NCBI RefSeq assembly: GCF_016841685.1
Contig: NZ_JAENYR010000018.1
Location: forward strand, 1 to 56,163
Length of the DNA stretch: 56,163 nucleotides
Direction of reading: 5' to 3'
Source of the DNA: Thiohalomonas denitrificans
GTDB lineage: Bacteria > Pseudomonadota > Gammaproteobacteria > Thiohalomonadales > Thiohalomonadaceae
Shown: one piece after another, positions 44,752-54,258 of the stretch
How positions within the stretch are numbered: the stretch's first letter is position 1
Layout of the letters: every line of letters begins with the position of its first letter
Position numbers and translations under genes: made by a program
The notes under the pieces: model-generated
Told to the model about the DNA's origin: nothing
The model's input: the letters and a program-made list of their open reading frames with translations, nothing else
Database searches by the model: none

Positions 44752-44821
44752 CACGGGGAGCACGGTGTACACGGGAGGGACAAAGGCGGAAACCCGGGCT
44801 CTTTGCCCCGTGCTCCCCGTG
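44752..44821. repeat. Inverted repeat between convergent genes
   Basis: CACGGGGAGCACGG (44752-44765) pairs perfectly with CCGTGCTCCCCGTG (44808-44821), a 14-bp stem with a 42-base loop. It lies between the patatin gene and a convergent small gene and may serve as a bidirectional terminator. Confidence 0.6.
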
Positions 44822-44847
44822 ATTAAAGGCAAACTCCTGCTGAGTTG

Positions 44848-45129
44848 CTATTTCTTTTTCAGCGAATCAATCGGCACCACGACATCGCCCTGTGGTTTCG
44901 GTCCATCTTTGAAGTGGGGGCGCATCTCCATGGGCCGGTTGTTTTCTGCGGCCAACTCCTGCTCCCGCTGGCTGATCAGGATCAGGCAGTCCCGGAGACC
45001 AGTAACCGTGTTTTCGCTCAAGGGATGCTTGATACCGGGTTCGGTCGCGGTATCCTTGATAACCTCGGTAAGGACCTTCTTGACGGCACGCAGGATCTGC
45101 TCTTCTTTGCTAAACTCGATTTCGCTCAT
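44848..45129 (-). CDS. Small conserved protein of unknown function
   Basis: A 93-residue soluble, charged protein with a helical N-terminal half (EEQILRAVKKVLTEVIKD) and a disordered, Lys-rich tail. The ATG at 45129 follows GGAGAGAC. The longer frame starting at 45195 overlaps the divergent gene's upstream region and lacks a ribosome binding site. I recognise the sort of protein from gammaproteobacterial genomes but cannot give a function. Confidence 0.7.
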   Translation of the reverse strand: MSEIEFSKEEQILRAVKKVLTEVIKDTATEPGIKHPLSENTVTGLRDCLILISQREQELAAENNRPMEMRPHFKDGPKPQGDVVVPIDSLKKK

Positions 45130-45279
45130 TGTCTCTCCGGACCCGGGGTCCAATTCGTCTTTATCGTTGACCGTCAGGATGCGTCGTATCATCCTGAGCC
45201 GGAATACGAAAAGTCTACATGAATACTCGGCTTTGTCCCAACGTACAGCGGGGCGGTCGACTTTCCAAGGAGTCTCCTC

Positions 45280-45915
45280 ATGTCCCAAGCTCCCGACGCC
45301 CTGCTGTTCATCGCTCCCGGGTGCCCCCACTGTCCCGTGGTCCTGCAGGGGCTTTCCGATTTGGTGAAGACAGGGGAAATCGGTCGTCTGGAGGTGATCA
45401 ACGTGGCCGTCCATCCGGAGAACGCAGCAGAACTGGGCGTGCGTTCTGCGCCCTGGACCCGCATCGGCCCCTTCATCCTGGAGGGGGCGCAGACGCCGGG
45501 GGCACTCAAACAGTGGGCTGAAAAGGCCCTTAAGGGTGAAATGGGCAGCGACTATCTGCATGAGCTGCTGAGTTCCGGCAAACTCGCCGAAGCCGAAGCC
45601 TATCTCGAAGCGGAGCCGCAACGGCTGATGGAAACCCTGGCGATTGTCGGCGATCCCGAAGCGCCGATTCAGGTCCGTCTGGGGGCCAATGCCCTGCTGG
45701 AAAATCGGGAAGGCAGTGCGACGTTGGCTGCCCTTGTGCCCCGATTGGGCGAGCTGTCCCGCCATGCGGATCACCGGATACGAAGTGATGCCTGTCATCT
45801 TCTGGGCCTGAGCGGCGCAGCGGAAGCTGTGGCATACCTTCGTGAAAGGTTGCAGGACGACAGCGCCGAGGTGAAAGAGATCGCGGAGGAGTCGCTGGAG
45901 AAACTGGGCGGGTAG
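45280..45915 (+). CDS. Thioredoxin-like domain with HEAT-type repeats
   Basis: A 211-residue cytosolic protein. Residues 1-85 form a thioredoxin/glutaredoxin-like domain with the active site CPHC (Cys15, Cys18) but no obvious cis-Pro loop of classic type (SAPWTRIG takes that place). Residues ~125-211 contain two HEAT-like repeats (IRSDACHLLGLSGAAEAV). The pairing suggests a redox protein with a protein-binding tail. It precedes the convergent MBL gene. Confidence 0.78.
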   Translation: MSQAPDALLFIAPGCPHCPVVLQGLSDLVKTGEIGRLEVINVAVHPENAAELGVRSAPWTRIGPFILEGAQTPGALKQWAEKALKGEMGSDYLHELLSSGKLAEAEAYLEAEPQRLMETLAIVGDPEAPIQVRLGANALLENREGSATLAALVPRLGELSRHADHRIRSDACHLLGLSGAAEAVAYLRERLQDDSAEVKEIAEESLEKLGG

Positions 45916-45947
45916 GGGCGGCATCCCTGCCGCTTGGGTTACTATTC

Positions 45948-46898
45948 CTATTCGAACATTGCCTGTTCGGCTTCCAGGACCGCCAGGCTGATGTGCTTGC
46001 CGAGCTCTTCGTTGAAGCCGGTCCAGTTCTTGAAGCGTGCCAGACGCTCTTCGATTATCGGCTTCATTTCAAACGGCTCCATACCCTGTTCATAGAACTC
46101 TTCGGCACCGGAATAGACGCCATCCAAGTAACCGCGGTAGTCGTGAACGAATTCCACCCCGCCCGTCTGGCCGTGTCCCGGTACGTAGACTTCCGCCGGG
46201 ATCTGCAAAGCGGCATCGATCACCTCCACACTGCCGCGGAAGGTGCCGTCGTTCATTCCGACGATGCGTTCGTTGCAGACGTTATCGGCGAGGAACAGCA
46301 CCTTTTTCTCCGGGATCCCGATCATGATATCCGTAGTGGTGTGGGCCGGTCCCGGGTGGTGGAACCGAAAGGTGGTGTTACCGAAGCTGACGGCATCGCC
46401 ATCGCCCACTGCGATGTTCGGACCACGGATCTCGGTACCGGCGGTGGCCCCTTCGGTAGAGCGATGCATGATGTCGATCCACTGCTCTCCGGCACCCTCT
46501 TCCACTCCCTTGATCATATTCGGGTGTCCGTAGATGGGGACTTGCGGGTCGGCGTTGCGGAAGGCGTGATTTCCCAGCCAGTGGTCGCCGTGGACATGGG
46601 TGTTGAGCAGGGCGACTATCGGTGCATTCGTGATTTCCCGAATCTGGCGCAGGACCATCTCACCGGTCTGCAAGCTGGAGCCCGGGTCGACGACAACGAC
46701 ACCTGCATCCGTGACGACGAAAGCCGGATTGTTCATGAACCCCTGGTTGTCGGGCGAGGGATAGCCCATCGGGCCGTGAATCACGTAGGTGTCACTGGCG
46801 ACTTGATCGGCGGGGTAGTCCGGGATGGCGGGGCCGCGCTCTGTAGCGAACGCCGGCGCCATCAACAGCATCGCTGTCAATGCGGTTACTTTTTTCAC
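45948..46898 (-). CDS. Periplasmic MBL-fold metallohydrolase
   Basis: A 316-residue exported metallo-beta-lactamase-fold protein. It has a signal peptide (TALTAMLLMAPAFA), the metal site NTHVHGDHW, and further His in PGPAHTT and VPGHGQTG. It resembles the MBL proteins linked to quinoprotein relay or SoxH-like systems, with an unknown substrate. The GTG at 46898 sits 5 bp after a perfect AGGAGG, so it is clearly the start, and the upstream frame is not needed. Confidence 0.87.
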   Translation of the reverse strand: MKKVTALTAMLLMAPAFATERGPAIPDYPADQVASDTYVIHGPMGYPSPDNQGFMNNPAFVVTDAGVVVVDPGSSLQTGEMVLRQIREITNAPIVALLNTHVHGDHWLGNHAFRNADPQVPIYGHPNMIKGVEEGAGEQWIDIMHRSTEGATAGTEIRGPNIAVGDGDAVSFGNTTFRFHHPGPAHTTTDIMIGIPEKKVLFLADNVCNERIVGMNDGTFRGSVEVIDAALQIPAEVYVPGHGQTGGVEFVHDYRGYLDGVYSGAEEFYEQGMEPFEMKPIIEERLARFKNWTGFNEELGKHISLAVLEAEQAMFE

Positions 46899-47041
46899 GG
46901 CATCCTCCTGTGGGTCTTTTCGTCCGGTCGATGCCGGTTTTTTTTGGTGCTTCTGATGAATCCGTGAGTCTAGCATCGACGATTTCGGGAGCCTACTGGG
47001 TGAGTTTGGTCTGTCAGCCGACGATGACACCAGGAAGTAAA

Positions 47042-47237
47042 ATGGGGTGAGCTCCGCGAACCCCATCGAAAAACAACCGTATCCTGATTAATGATGGGGT
47101 TCGCAGGCTCACCCCATCCTACGGTTTTCGGGCGGAGGCCGACAGGTGCAGCCGTTTTTCCCCCGGCTTTCCGTCGATTCCAACCGTCTATTTGTGATCG
47201 GCATGTAGGATGGCGGTGAGCCCCGCGAACCCCATCG
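47042..47237. repeat. REP-like GGGGTTCGC repeats
   Basis: Three copies of a palindromic unit lie in the 433-bp gap before the NfeD gene. ATGGGGTGAGCTCCGCGAACCCCAT (47042-47066) pairs with its inverse at 47094-47117, and a third copy is at 47204-47237 (TGTAGGATGGCGGTGAGCC followed by CCGCGAACCCCATC). Units like this are scattered through many proteobacterial genomes. I see no gene in the gap. Confidence 0.7.
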
Positions 47238-47331
47238 AGAAACGGGTCAAATTTGGTCAATGTGCCACCGAGCGGATTCTGCGTAGGCGAGGGCTGCTAC
47301 ACTTGGAAGAGTACCTAACTGAATCCAAAGT

Positions 47332-48744
47332 ATGGAATTCCTTTTACGGCTTGCCTTCGTTCTCCTGCTCGTCGTCTCCGCGCCGGCCGCTGCCCAGGAT
47401 GGGGAGCCGGCGGATCGGTTTGGCGTAAGGTTGGATATCGAGGGGCCTATCGGCCCCGCGACCAGTGATTATGTCCGGCGCTCTCTCGAGAAGGCGGTGG
47501 AGCAGGGTGCCCAGCTGGTGGTCTTGCGGATGGATACCCCCGGCGGGCTGGACTCGGCGATGCGGGAGATTATCCAGGCCATTCTGAGCTCCCCCATACC
47601 GGTGGTCAGTTACGTCTATCCACGCGGTGCCCGCGCCGCTTCGGCGGGAACCTACATCAGTTATGCCAGCCATATCGCCGCCATGGGACCGGCGACCAAT
47701 CTGGGTGCGGCAACGCCGGTCTCGGTTGGCGGCGGCTCCCCGATCCCCGGAGCCGGCGAACGGGAATCAGACGAGGAACCACCAGGCAGGGACGAAGGTG
47801 ACCAGCCGGCCGCGGATGAACCAGCCCCTACCTACGATGACCCGCGAATGAACAAGGTGGTCAACGACGCCGTAGCCTATATTCGCGGACTGGCCGAGCT
47901 GCGCGGGCGCAATGCCGAGTGGGCGGAACAGGCGGTGCGCCGCGGTGTGAGCCTCAGTGCCAGTGCGGCGCTCGAGAAAAATGTCATCGACCTCATCGCT
48001 GACACTCCCGAGGAACTGCTCCGGAAGATAGACGGCCGCACCGTCACCATCAACAACGTGGAACGGACGCTCGATACCGAAGGAATGGCTCTGGTGCCCA
48101 TGGAACCGGACTGGCGTAGCGAACTGCTGGCGGTTATTACCAATCCCAACATCGCCTATATCCTGATGCTGATCGGCATCTACGGGTTGATCTTCGAGTT
48201 TGCCAATCCCGGGGCCCTGGTGCCGGGGATCATCGGTGCCATCTGCCTGCTGTTGGCCCTCTTCGCGCTCCAGGTCCTGCCCATCAACTACGCCGGACTG
48301 GCCCTGATCATCCTGGGGGTCGCCTTGATGCTCGGGGAGGCGTTTGCACCCAGTTTCGGGGCGCTCGGGATCGGCGGACTGGCGGCATTCGTGATTGGCT
48401 CGATTATCCTTATCGATACGGATGCCCCCGGATTCGGCATATCCCCGGCGCTCATCGGCGGCGTGGCGCTGTTTTCCGGCGCGCTGTTCATGTTTCTGAT
48501 GAGCGCCGTCATGAAGGCGCGGCATCGGCCGGTGGTCAGCGGCAGTGAGGAGATGGTGGGGATGGAAGCCACCGCACTCGAGGATTTCGACCATGAGGGC
48601 CACGTGCGCGCCCACGGTGAGCGGTGGTGGGCCACCACCGACGCACCCGTGCGCAAGGGACAACAGGTTCGGGTCACGAGTTTGGACGGGCTCCGCCTGC
48701 ACGTGACGCCGCAAGGGAAAACGCAGGAAAAACGAGAGGATTAG
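47332..48744 (+). CDS. NfeD-family membrane serine protease
   Basis: A 470-residue protein with a signal peptide and a ClpP-like protease domain (LRMDTPGGLDSAM, Ser in ARAASAGTY, Lys in ALEKNVID). A Pro/Glu-rich linker is inserted at about residues 140-165, followed by four to five membrane segments and a C-terminal OB-fold NfeD domain. It forms an operon with the SPFH gene 3 bp downstream, the usual NfeD-stomatin pair involved in membrane protein quality control. Confidence 0.9.
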   Translation: MEFLLRLAFVLLLVVSAPAAAQDGEPADRFGVRLDIEGPIGPATSDYVRRSLEKAVEQGAQLVVLRMDTPGGLDSAMREIIQAILSSPIPVVSYVYPRGARAASAGTYISYASHIAAMGPATNLGAATPVSVGGGSPIPGAGERESDEEPPGRDEGDQPAADEPAPTYDDPRMNKVVNDAVAYIRGLAELRGRNAEWAEQAVRRGVSLSASAALEKNVIDLIADTPEELLRKIDGRTVTINNVERTLDTEGMALVPMEPDWRSELLAVITNPNIAYILMLIGIYGLIFEFANPGALVPGIIGAICLLLALFALQVLPINYAGLALIILGVALMLGEAFAPSFGALGIGGLAAFVIGSIILIDTDAPGFGISPALIGGVALFSGALFMFLMSAVMKARHRPVVSGSEEMVGMEATALEDFDHEGHVRAHGERWWATTDAPVRKGQQVRVTSLDGLRLHVTPQGKTQEKRED

Positions 48745-48747
48745 GAC

Positions 48748-49500
48748 ATGTTCAACTATTTCACACTGATCGCAGTCGGCTTCATCGCCGTGATTATCTT
48801 CAGCGCCTTCCGGGTGCTGCGGGAGTACGAGCGGGGCGTGGTCTTCCAGCTCGGGCGCTTCTGGAAGGTGAAGGGGCCCGGCCTGCGGCTGGTGATCCCC
48901 GTTATCCAGCAGATGGTCCGGGTGGATATGCGCACCATTGTCATGGATGTCCCCTCGCAGGATGTCATCTCCCGCGACAACGTCTCCGTAAAGGTGAATG
49001 CCGTGATCTATTTCCGCGTTCTCGATGCGGAGCGGGCCATCATCCAGGTAGAGAATTACTATGAGGCCACCAGTCAGCTGGCCCAGACTACCCTTCGTTC
49101 CGTGCTCGGCCAGCACGATCTCGACGAGATGCTTGCCTCGCGTGACAAGCTCAACGACGACATCCAGAACATTCTCGACAAACAGACCGACGCCTGGGGG
49201 ATCAAGGTCTCCAATGTGGAGATCAAGCATGTGGATATCGACGAGAGCATGATCCGCGCCATCGCCAAGCAGGCGGAGGCGGAGCGGGTGCGCCGCGCGA
49301 AGATCATCCACGCCGAAGGCGAGCTGCAGGCCTCGGAGAAGCTGCGCCAGGCATCGGATGTGCTCGGTCAGTCGCCTCAAGCCATTACGCTGCGCTATCT
49401 GCAGACCTTGACCGACATCGCCGGAGAGAAGAACTCCACCATCGTCTTCCCGCTGCCGATGGATATCCTCGAACCGTTGTTGTCGAAGCTGCGCAAGTAG
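48748..49500 (+). CDS. SPFH/stomatin-like protein (slipin)
   Basis: A 250-residue SPFH protein. One N-terminal membrane anchor ([15 protein letters not shown]) is followed by the band-7 domain ([32 protein letters not shown]) and a C-terminal coiled-coil region with [11 protein letters not shown]. It oligomerises in the membrane and is the partner of the NfeD protease encoded just upstream. Confidence 0.93.
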   Translation: MFNYFTLIAVGFIAVIIFSAFRVLREYERGVVFQLGRFWKVKGPGLRLVIPVIQQMVRVDMRTIVMDVPSQDVISRDNVSVKVNAVIYFRVLDAERAIIQVENYYEATSQLAQTTLRSVLGQHDLDEMLASRDKLNDDIQNILDKQTDAWGIKVSNVEIKHVDIDESMIRAIAKQAEAERVRRAKIIHAEGELQASEKLRQASDVLGQSPQAITLRYLQTLTDIAGEKNSTIVFPLPMDILEPLLSKLRK

Positions 49501-49505
49501 ACCCC

Positions 49506-49627
49506 ATGGATTGCATCGCAAGACAAAACTATATGTCTGGCGCTGCAATCCATGAAGTCTCGGGGATTGGTCAATTATTGCGCCAAAAAAAGATCCTTTT
49601 GGCACAATAAGTTGCGATGCAATCCAT
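49506..49627. repeat. Long inverted repeat with a nested hairpin
   Basis: A perfect 16-bp inverted repeat, ATGGATTGCATCGCAA / TTGCGATGCAATCCAT, bounds a 122-bp stretch just after the SPFH stop codon. A partial third copy (TGCAATCCATGA) lies inside, and GCCAAAA...TTTTGGC forms a nested terminator-like hairpin at about 49582-49603. It may be a terminator complex or a small mobile repeat. Confidence 0.65.
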
Positions 49628-49721
49628 ATCAGGAGCCCAGCCCGTTGCCGCACACGGCGTCAGCCGTAAGATTTTCAAACCGCTATGAGCGCTGTCGCGC
49701 TGTTCGCCCACGGGGTGGGCT

Positions 49722-49891
49722 CCTAGGAGCCTGTCGGACTTAACGCTGATCTACTGCGGAAAAGCCGGATTTGGCCACATTTTCCGATCTTTCTCGTTAA
49801 ATAGACCCATTATTCGCCTCGAAAGACCAAAAAATCTGTCTCAAACCGGCTTTCCCTCGCTACGATCGGTCAAGTCCGACAGGCTCCTAGG
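49722..49891. mobile_element. Inverted-repeat element, family 2, best-preserved copy (170 bp)
   Basis: Perfect 20-bp terminal inverted repeats: CCTAGGAGCCTGTCGGACTT at the left and AAGTCCGACAGGCTCCTAGG at the right. The interior has the family block TTTTCCGATCTTTCTCGTT followed by AAATAGACCCATTATTCGC. There is no coding capacity. It is the reference copy for the elements at 10264, 11181 and 26758. It lies in the 439-bp gap before the convergent ftsH-type gene. Confidence 0.8.
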
Positions 49892-49939
49892 CAAGTGGCT
49901 CCGTTTTTTGTAGGAGTCCAGCCATCGGGGTGAATCCCC

Positions 49940-51796
49940 TTAGCGACCGCCTTCCAGGCACCTCCTTACTTCGTCGGCCCAGACCGTCTCCTTCTCCTCG
50001 AGTTCGGCGGCGAGGCGCTTAAGGGCATCGCGGTGGTTTTCCAGCGTATCTTGCGCCCGCTTCTCTGATTCCAGCAGGATTTTGCGGACCGCACGATCCA
50101 CGTTCTCAGCCGACTGTTCACTGTAGCGGCGGGGTTGGGCGATCTCGCGCCCCAGAAACGGGTGCTCTTCGCTCTCACGAAGGTCCACCGGCCCGACTTC
50201 ATCCGACATCCCCCATCGGGAGACCATTGAGCGGGCGAGCTTGGTGGCCTGCCGAATATCGTCATCGGCTCCTGAGCTGATGGTGCCGAGCATGAGTCTT
50301 TCGGCCGACCGACCCGCGAGCGTCACCGCCAGCCGGTCCCGCAGATACTCCTCCGGGAAGGTGTAGCGCTCGTGTTCGGGTAGCTGGTGGGTACCGCCCA
50401 GGGCATGCCCGCGGGGGACAATGCTGACCTTGTAGAGCGGATCGGTGTTCGGCAGGAAGTGAGCAACGAGGGCGTGCCCAGCCTCGTGAAATGCCAGCCT
50501 TCGACGCTCCTCCGGCTGAAAGATGAGTTGCCGTTCCGCACCCATCATGACCCGATCACGGGCTTCATCGAAATGCCTGAGGTCGACGTTTTCACTCCCC
50601 TCGCGGGCGGCAAGAATGGCGGATTCATTCACCAGATTTTTCAGGTCGGCACCTGCGAATCCGGGTGTGCCGCCGGCGACTTGTTCCAGATCCACGCCGG
50701 GGGCGAGCGGTACCTTGGCAGCGTGCAGCTTCAGTATGGCCAATCGCGCTTCGCGATCCGGCAGGTCCAGGTTAACGTGTCGGTCGAAGCGCCCGGGCCG
50801 CAGCAGTGCCGGGTCCAGCACGTCGGGGCGGTTGGTTGCCGCAAGCACGAGTGTCGCCTCCCGTCCCGTGAAACCATCCAGTTCGGCCAGGATCTGGTTA
50901 AGTGTCTGTTCCCGCTCATCGTGCCCTCCGCCAAGACCGGTGCCGCGGGTTCGGCCGATGCTGTCCAGCTCGTCGATAAAGATGATGCTGGGAGCATTCT
51001 TTTTGGCTGCAGCAAAGAGATTGCGTACCCGTGAGGCACCAACCCCCACAAAGACCTCGATGAATTCGGACGCGGAGATGGTGTAGAACGGCACGCCCGC
51101 CTCCCCGGCCAAAGCCCGGGCCAACAGGGTTTTGCCGGTCCCCGGCGGACCCATGAGCAGAATGCCTCGGGGGATTTCCGCCCCCAGGCGCCGGAATTTG
51201 TCGGGCTCTTTCAGGTACTCCACCAACTCCCGGACCTCGCGCTTGGCCGCCTCCTGGCCTGCTACGTCGGAAAAGCTCACCTTCGGTATCTCCGCTCGCT
51301 CGGTGGATCGCTCGAGAAAGCGTTTCATCTCGCCTCCGCCGGGGCCGAGTTGCCCCATCTGGCGGGCGGTTCGCCGGAAAAACCAGACCAGCAGACCGAT
51401 GAACAACAGCCAGGGAACCAGCACGATCAGCAGCCGGGTGAGGAGGCGCTCCTCCTCCGGCGGCTCGACTTCGATGGCGATGTCTCTAGCTTCCAGCTGC
51501 GTCAGAAGCTCCTCAGCCCCGAACTCCGGTATCCGGGTGCTGAACGTGGTGCCGGTTGTTTCCCCCGGGCCAAGCTCCGCTGGCTGGCGCAGTTCTCCTT
51601 CAACACGCCGACCCTGAAGAAGCACCCTTTCTACTGCGCCTTTCTCCACCAACCCCCTGAATTGCGTGTAGGTGATTTCCGTGCGCGGCTCAGCCGGGGG
51701 GACGGAAAAAAGGGCAAAAAGCAAAAGTGCCAGGGCGACCCACAGCAGGATGGGGGCCCATTTCAAGATCTCTTGGCGTTGATTGTTGTCGGCCAT
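49940..51796 (-). CDS. ftsH: FtsH-family AAA metalloprotease
   Basis: A 618-residue membrane-bound ATP-dependent zinc protease. It has two N-terminal membrane segments around a short periplasmic domain, an AAA domain with Walker A GPPGTGKT near residue 216 and Walker [12 protein letters not shown], and the zinc site HEAGH near residue 432. It lacks the genes that usually adjoin the housekeeping ftsH (rlmE, folP), so it is probably an additional paralogue. It degrades membrane and some soluble proteins. Confidence 0.93.
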   Translation of the reverse strand: MADNNQRQEILKWAPILLWVALALLLFALFSVPPAEPRTEITYTQFRGLVEKGAVERVLLQGRRVEGELRQPAELGPGETTGTTFSTRIPEFGAEELLTQLEARDIAIEVEPPEEERLLTRLLIVLVPWLLFIGLLVWFFRRTARQMGQLGPGGGEMKRFLERSTERAEIPKVSFSDVAGQEAAKREVRELVEYLKEPDKFRRLGAEIPRGILLMGPPGTGKTLLARALAGEAGVPFYTISASEFIEVFVGVGASRVRNLFAAAKKNAPSIIFIDELDSIGRTRGTGLGGGHDEREQTLNQILAELDGFTGREATLVLAATNRPDVLDPALLRPGRFDRHVNLDLPDREARLAILKLHAAKVPLAPGVDLEQVAGGTPGFAGADLKNLVNESAILAAREGSENVDLRHFDEARDRVMMGAERQLIFQPEERRRLAFHEAGHALVAHFLPNTDPLYKVSIVPRGHALGGTHQLPEHERYTFPEEYLRDRLAVTLAGRSAERLMLGTISSGADDDIRQATKLARSMVSRWGMSDEVGPVDLRESEEHPFLGREIAQPRRYSEQSAENVDRAVRKILLESEKRAQDTLENHRDALKRLAAELEEKETVWADEVRRCLEGGR

Positions 51797-51898
51797 CTCT
51801 CCAGGCAGCCGTAAGCATCACGGGACTCTTACTATACCCTAAACGAAGGCAGTCAGCCCTGCACAGTGAGACGGTCCAGCACAACCCTGTGCCGTCCG

Positions 51899-52127
51899 CA
51901 GGGCAACCGCATACTTTGAAGCGAGCGGTGTAAGTCCTTGATAGCAGGTCGTCGGCAGCACGCCGCCAGGGATGGCGGTGTTAGACAATGCAGGAGCACA
52001 CTTGTCGAGGGATGCTGCCGTCGAGCGTACACGGATGAAAGATGATTGCTCCTGCTTCACAGCGTACCGGCTATCAAGCACCTGGTTCGCTCGCCGGGCA
52101 TCAAATTGGGAGTATGCGTTTACCCTG
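51899..52127. mobile_element. Inverted-repeat element, family 1, copy 4 (229 bp)
   Basis: It begins CAGGGCAACCGCATACTTTG and ends ATGCGTTTACCCTG. About 35 bp of the right-centre found in copies 1 and 3 is missing. No direct repeat flanks it, so it may have suffered recombination or be older. It fills part of the 497-bp gap before the kinase-like gene, and I see no gene in the rest of that gap. Confidence 0.82.
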
Positions 52128-52293
52128 GTCTAGCTAAAGGCTATTGTTTATAGGCGCCGCTAAAACGTGTGTGACAGCTCTCAGGACCACAGGCAGGGGT
52201 CAGACAGTCATGCTGAAGGGGCGAAACCACGCATGGCCCACCGTCCGGAAGACGACTGCTTTAGTTTGCGATGGTTTACCGGGAGGCAGGAGG

Positions 52294-53697
52294 ATGAGTG
52301 GTCAGGACAACGCGGGACGTCCTCTGCAAATGTTCAACGACGCCGCATTTCTGTGGGCGCTTCTACCTGCATCCCGCCGGTGGCATGCACCAGACATCGG
52401 CATCGATGTCTGGTGTGAACTCGGTTCGATCGGCATGGTGTGGCGCCGGGCAGAGCGTCAGGGGTGGTGTCTTACCAGTGCGCGAGGGCTTTCCAGTCCA
52501 CACTCCCGATTGGTGTCTGCCCTGCTGTGTTTCGAACGTGTCTCGCAAGGGATGCCCCGCTACCTGGACCTGCATTGTGGCGACCTGCGCTGGGCCTGCG
52601 TGCGCTACTTTCCGGCGCCGGATTCTGTAGCCGACATCACCACCGACGGACCCCTCCCGCGCCTTCGCGGGGCTGCACTTCTGGCGACCCAATCCACTCA
52701 TTGTGCGCTTCGAGGCGATCTTCTCGGAGAGCGGTTGCAGCACGCCCGAGACACATGGAACAACCTGAGCCGGCCCGAGCGCAAGCGTTGGAGGCAGGCG
52801 ACGGAAGCGCTGGTCGGCAGCGATTGCACCGGTTCGGTCGAGTCTTTACTCGAAGGTCGTAGCCATCGGATTCCACCGGTGCTTATCCTCCGTTCGATGG
52901 CATTCCTTCGTCAGTACGTCGTCCGACAACCTTTGAGGTGCCATCTGTTACGGTGGGCGGCACTGGTCCGACGTCCATGCAGTCGGCAGACAGGCGACGG
53001 CCTCGTGGTCAGTTTTATCGGCCCGGATGGCTCCGGCAAATCGACGCTGCTCTCCAGAGTCGAGGCGGCCCTTGCCGAGGCGGGCGAGTCGATCCGCAGT
53101 GAATATTGGGGGCGCAGTCGCGGTCAGTCGGGCTGGGTAAAGGCCGTCCGCCGCCATGCCCTGCAGCGGCACGGCGGCTCCGCCCGGAGCGATGCAGCAA
53201 AAGTCGCAGTGCCTGGTAGCGCTCTCAAGGTGCAATGGAAAGGGAGGTTGGTCGGTAACCTTGGCGCATTCGTGTATCTGGTCGACTACTGGCGTCGGTG
53301 GCTGACAGGAGTGGTCCCCCGGCGTGGCCGGGATCGCACCTTATTGCTGGACCGTGGACCTGCTGATCTGAAGTCGATGTCTCGTGCCTCACCCTGGGCA
53401 CGCAATCTCTGGCGGTGGGCGCCACAGGTCGATCTGGTGGTGAATTGCCAAGCGAGTCCGAACGCGATCTTCGCAAGAAAAGGTGAACGGACCCCGGAGG
53501 AACTGGCCGCGGATTTGCAGGATTATCACCAGGTGGTCCTGCAGTTGCGGGCGCGCGAACAACTCGCGATCGAGATCGATACCAGTCAGCCGATTCCGGT
53601 CTGCGTCGAGCAAGTCCGGCAGGCGCTGGGACTGGCAAGGATGTGCAAGGGGGGCGGTGTTGATCCGGCAGTGTTTTTTGCGCTCGTGAAGACTTGA
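52294..53697 (+). CDS. Thymidylate-kinase-like protein with N-terminal extension
   Basis: A protein of about 467 residues. The C-terminal half is a dTMP-kinase-like P-loop domain with FIGPDGSGKST near residue 245 and LLLDRGPAD further on. The N-terminal half contains DIGIDVWCEL, a pattern like the active site of nucleotidyltransferase-fold proteins. The ATG at 52294 follows GGAGG-rich sequence, and a longer frame starts at 52144. Proteins with a similar pairing occur near polysaccharide clusters. The substrate is unknown, and it is not a housekeeping Tmk. Confidence 0.7.
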   Translation: MSGQDNAGRPLQMFNDAAFLWALLPASRRWHAPDIGIDVWCELGSIGMVWRRAERQGWCLTSARGLSSPHSRLVSALLCFERVSQGMPRYLDLHCGDLRWACVRYFPAPDSVADITTDGPLPRLRGAALLATQSTHCALRGDLLGERLQHARDTWNNLSRPERKRWRQATEALVGSDCTGSVESLLEGRSHRIPPVLILRSMAFLRQYVVRQPLRCHLLRWAALVRRPCSRQTGDGLVVSFIGPDGSGKSTLLSRVEAALAEAGESIRSEYWGRSRGQSGWVKAVRRHALQRHGGSARSDAAKVAVPGSALKVQWKGRLVGNLGAFVYLVDYWRRWLTGVVPRRGRDRTLLLDRGPADLKSMSRASPWARNLWRWAPQVDLVVNCQASPNAIFARKGERTPEELAADLQDYHQVVLQLRAREQLAIEIDTSQPIPVCVEQVRQALGLARMCKGGGVDPAVFFALVKT

Positions 53698-54015
53698 CCG
53701 GATAGCCTGAACAACGCGCACCGCAATCCGCGCACCAGATTCAGCAGAAAAACTGAAGAAACTCCGTCGGCCGCCGGGACCGGAGGCTGCACAATCGGAA
53801 ACGTCCGGAACTAACAACAAACAGTTAGCGCATTCTGCCCCGCGATAGTGTGACTGTGCGTGAATAGCCAAGAGATGACTCAAGCGCCTCACAAGGGGCT
53901 CATTTCTCTTCTGCCAGTGTTTACGGGCGCATATCCGCCTTTTTTGGATTGGCAGGAAACGACCTGTAGCTGCCGAATTCGTCAGTCAAGACTCGGTCGG
54001 CTTTTCTCCCTAAAT

Positions 54016-54252
54016 CGGACCGAAACCGATGCCGACGGCGCCCACCGTGCGGTGGAGGCGATTCGCCACCAGCTGATGCAGATCCGTCTTTCGCACGGAC
54101 CGGTCGTGTCGTTCAGCATGGGCGTGGCGAGCTACCAGCGTCCGCCGGTCAGACCGGCCGATGCGGTCGGTCTGGCCGATCGGCTGATGTACGAAGCCAA
54201 ATGCCGCGGCAAGAACCAGGTCGTTCAGGAGGAAGACCGGTCCCAGACCTGA
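54016..54252 (+). pseudogene. GGDEF-domain remnant
   Basis: About 79 residues matching the end of a diguanylate cyclase domain: ETDADGAHRAVEAIR, VSFSMGVAS and the closing ADRLMYEAKCRGKNQVV. The GGDEF motif and all upstream parts are absent. The ~50 residues in front within the open frame (from 53860) have no relation to the family. It is therefore a truncated, inactive remnant. Confidence 0.75.
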
Positions 54253-54258
54253 TGCGCT

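Noticed and set aside
47767-49653. A 628-codon open frame on the minus strand opposite the NfeD and SPFH genes
   Set aside because: It is composed of His/Asp/Arg-rich low-complexity sequence and is the antisense shadow of two well-conserved genes.
53860-54252. Functional diguanylate cyclase
   Set aside because: The GGDEF motif and the sensor part are absent. Only the domain's C-terminal end remains.
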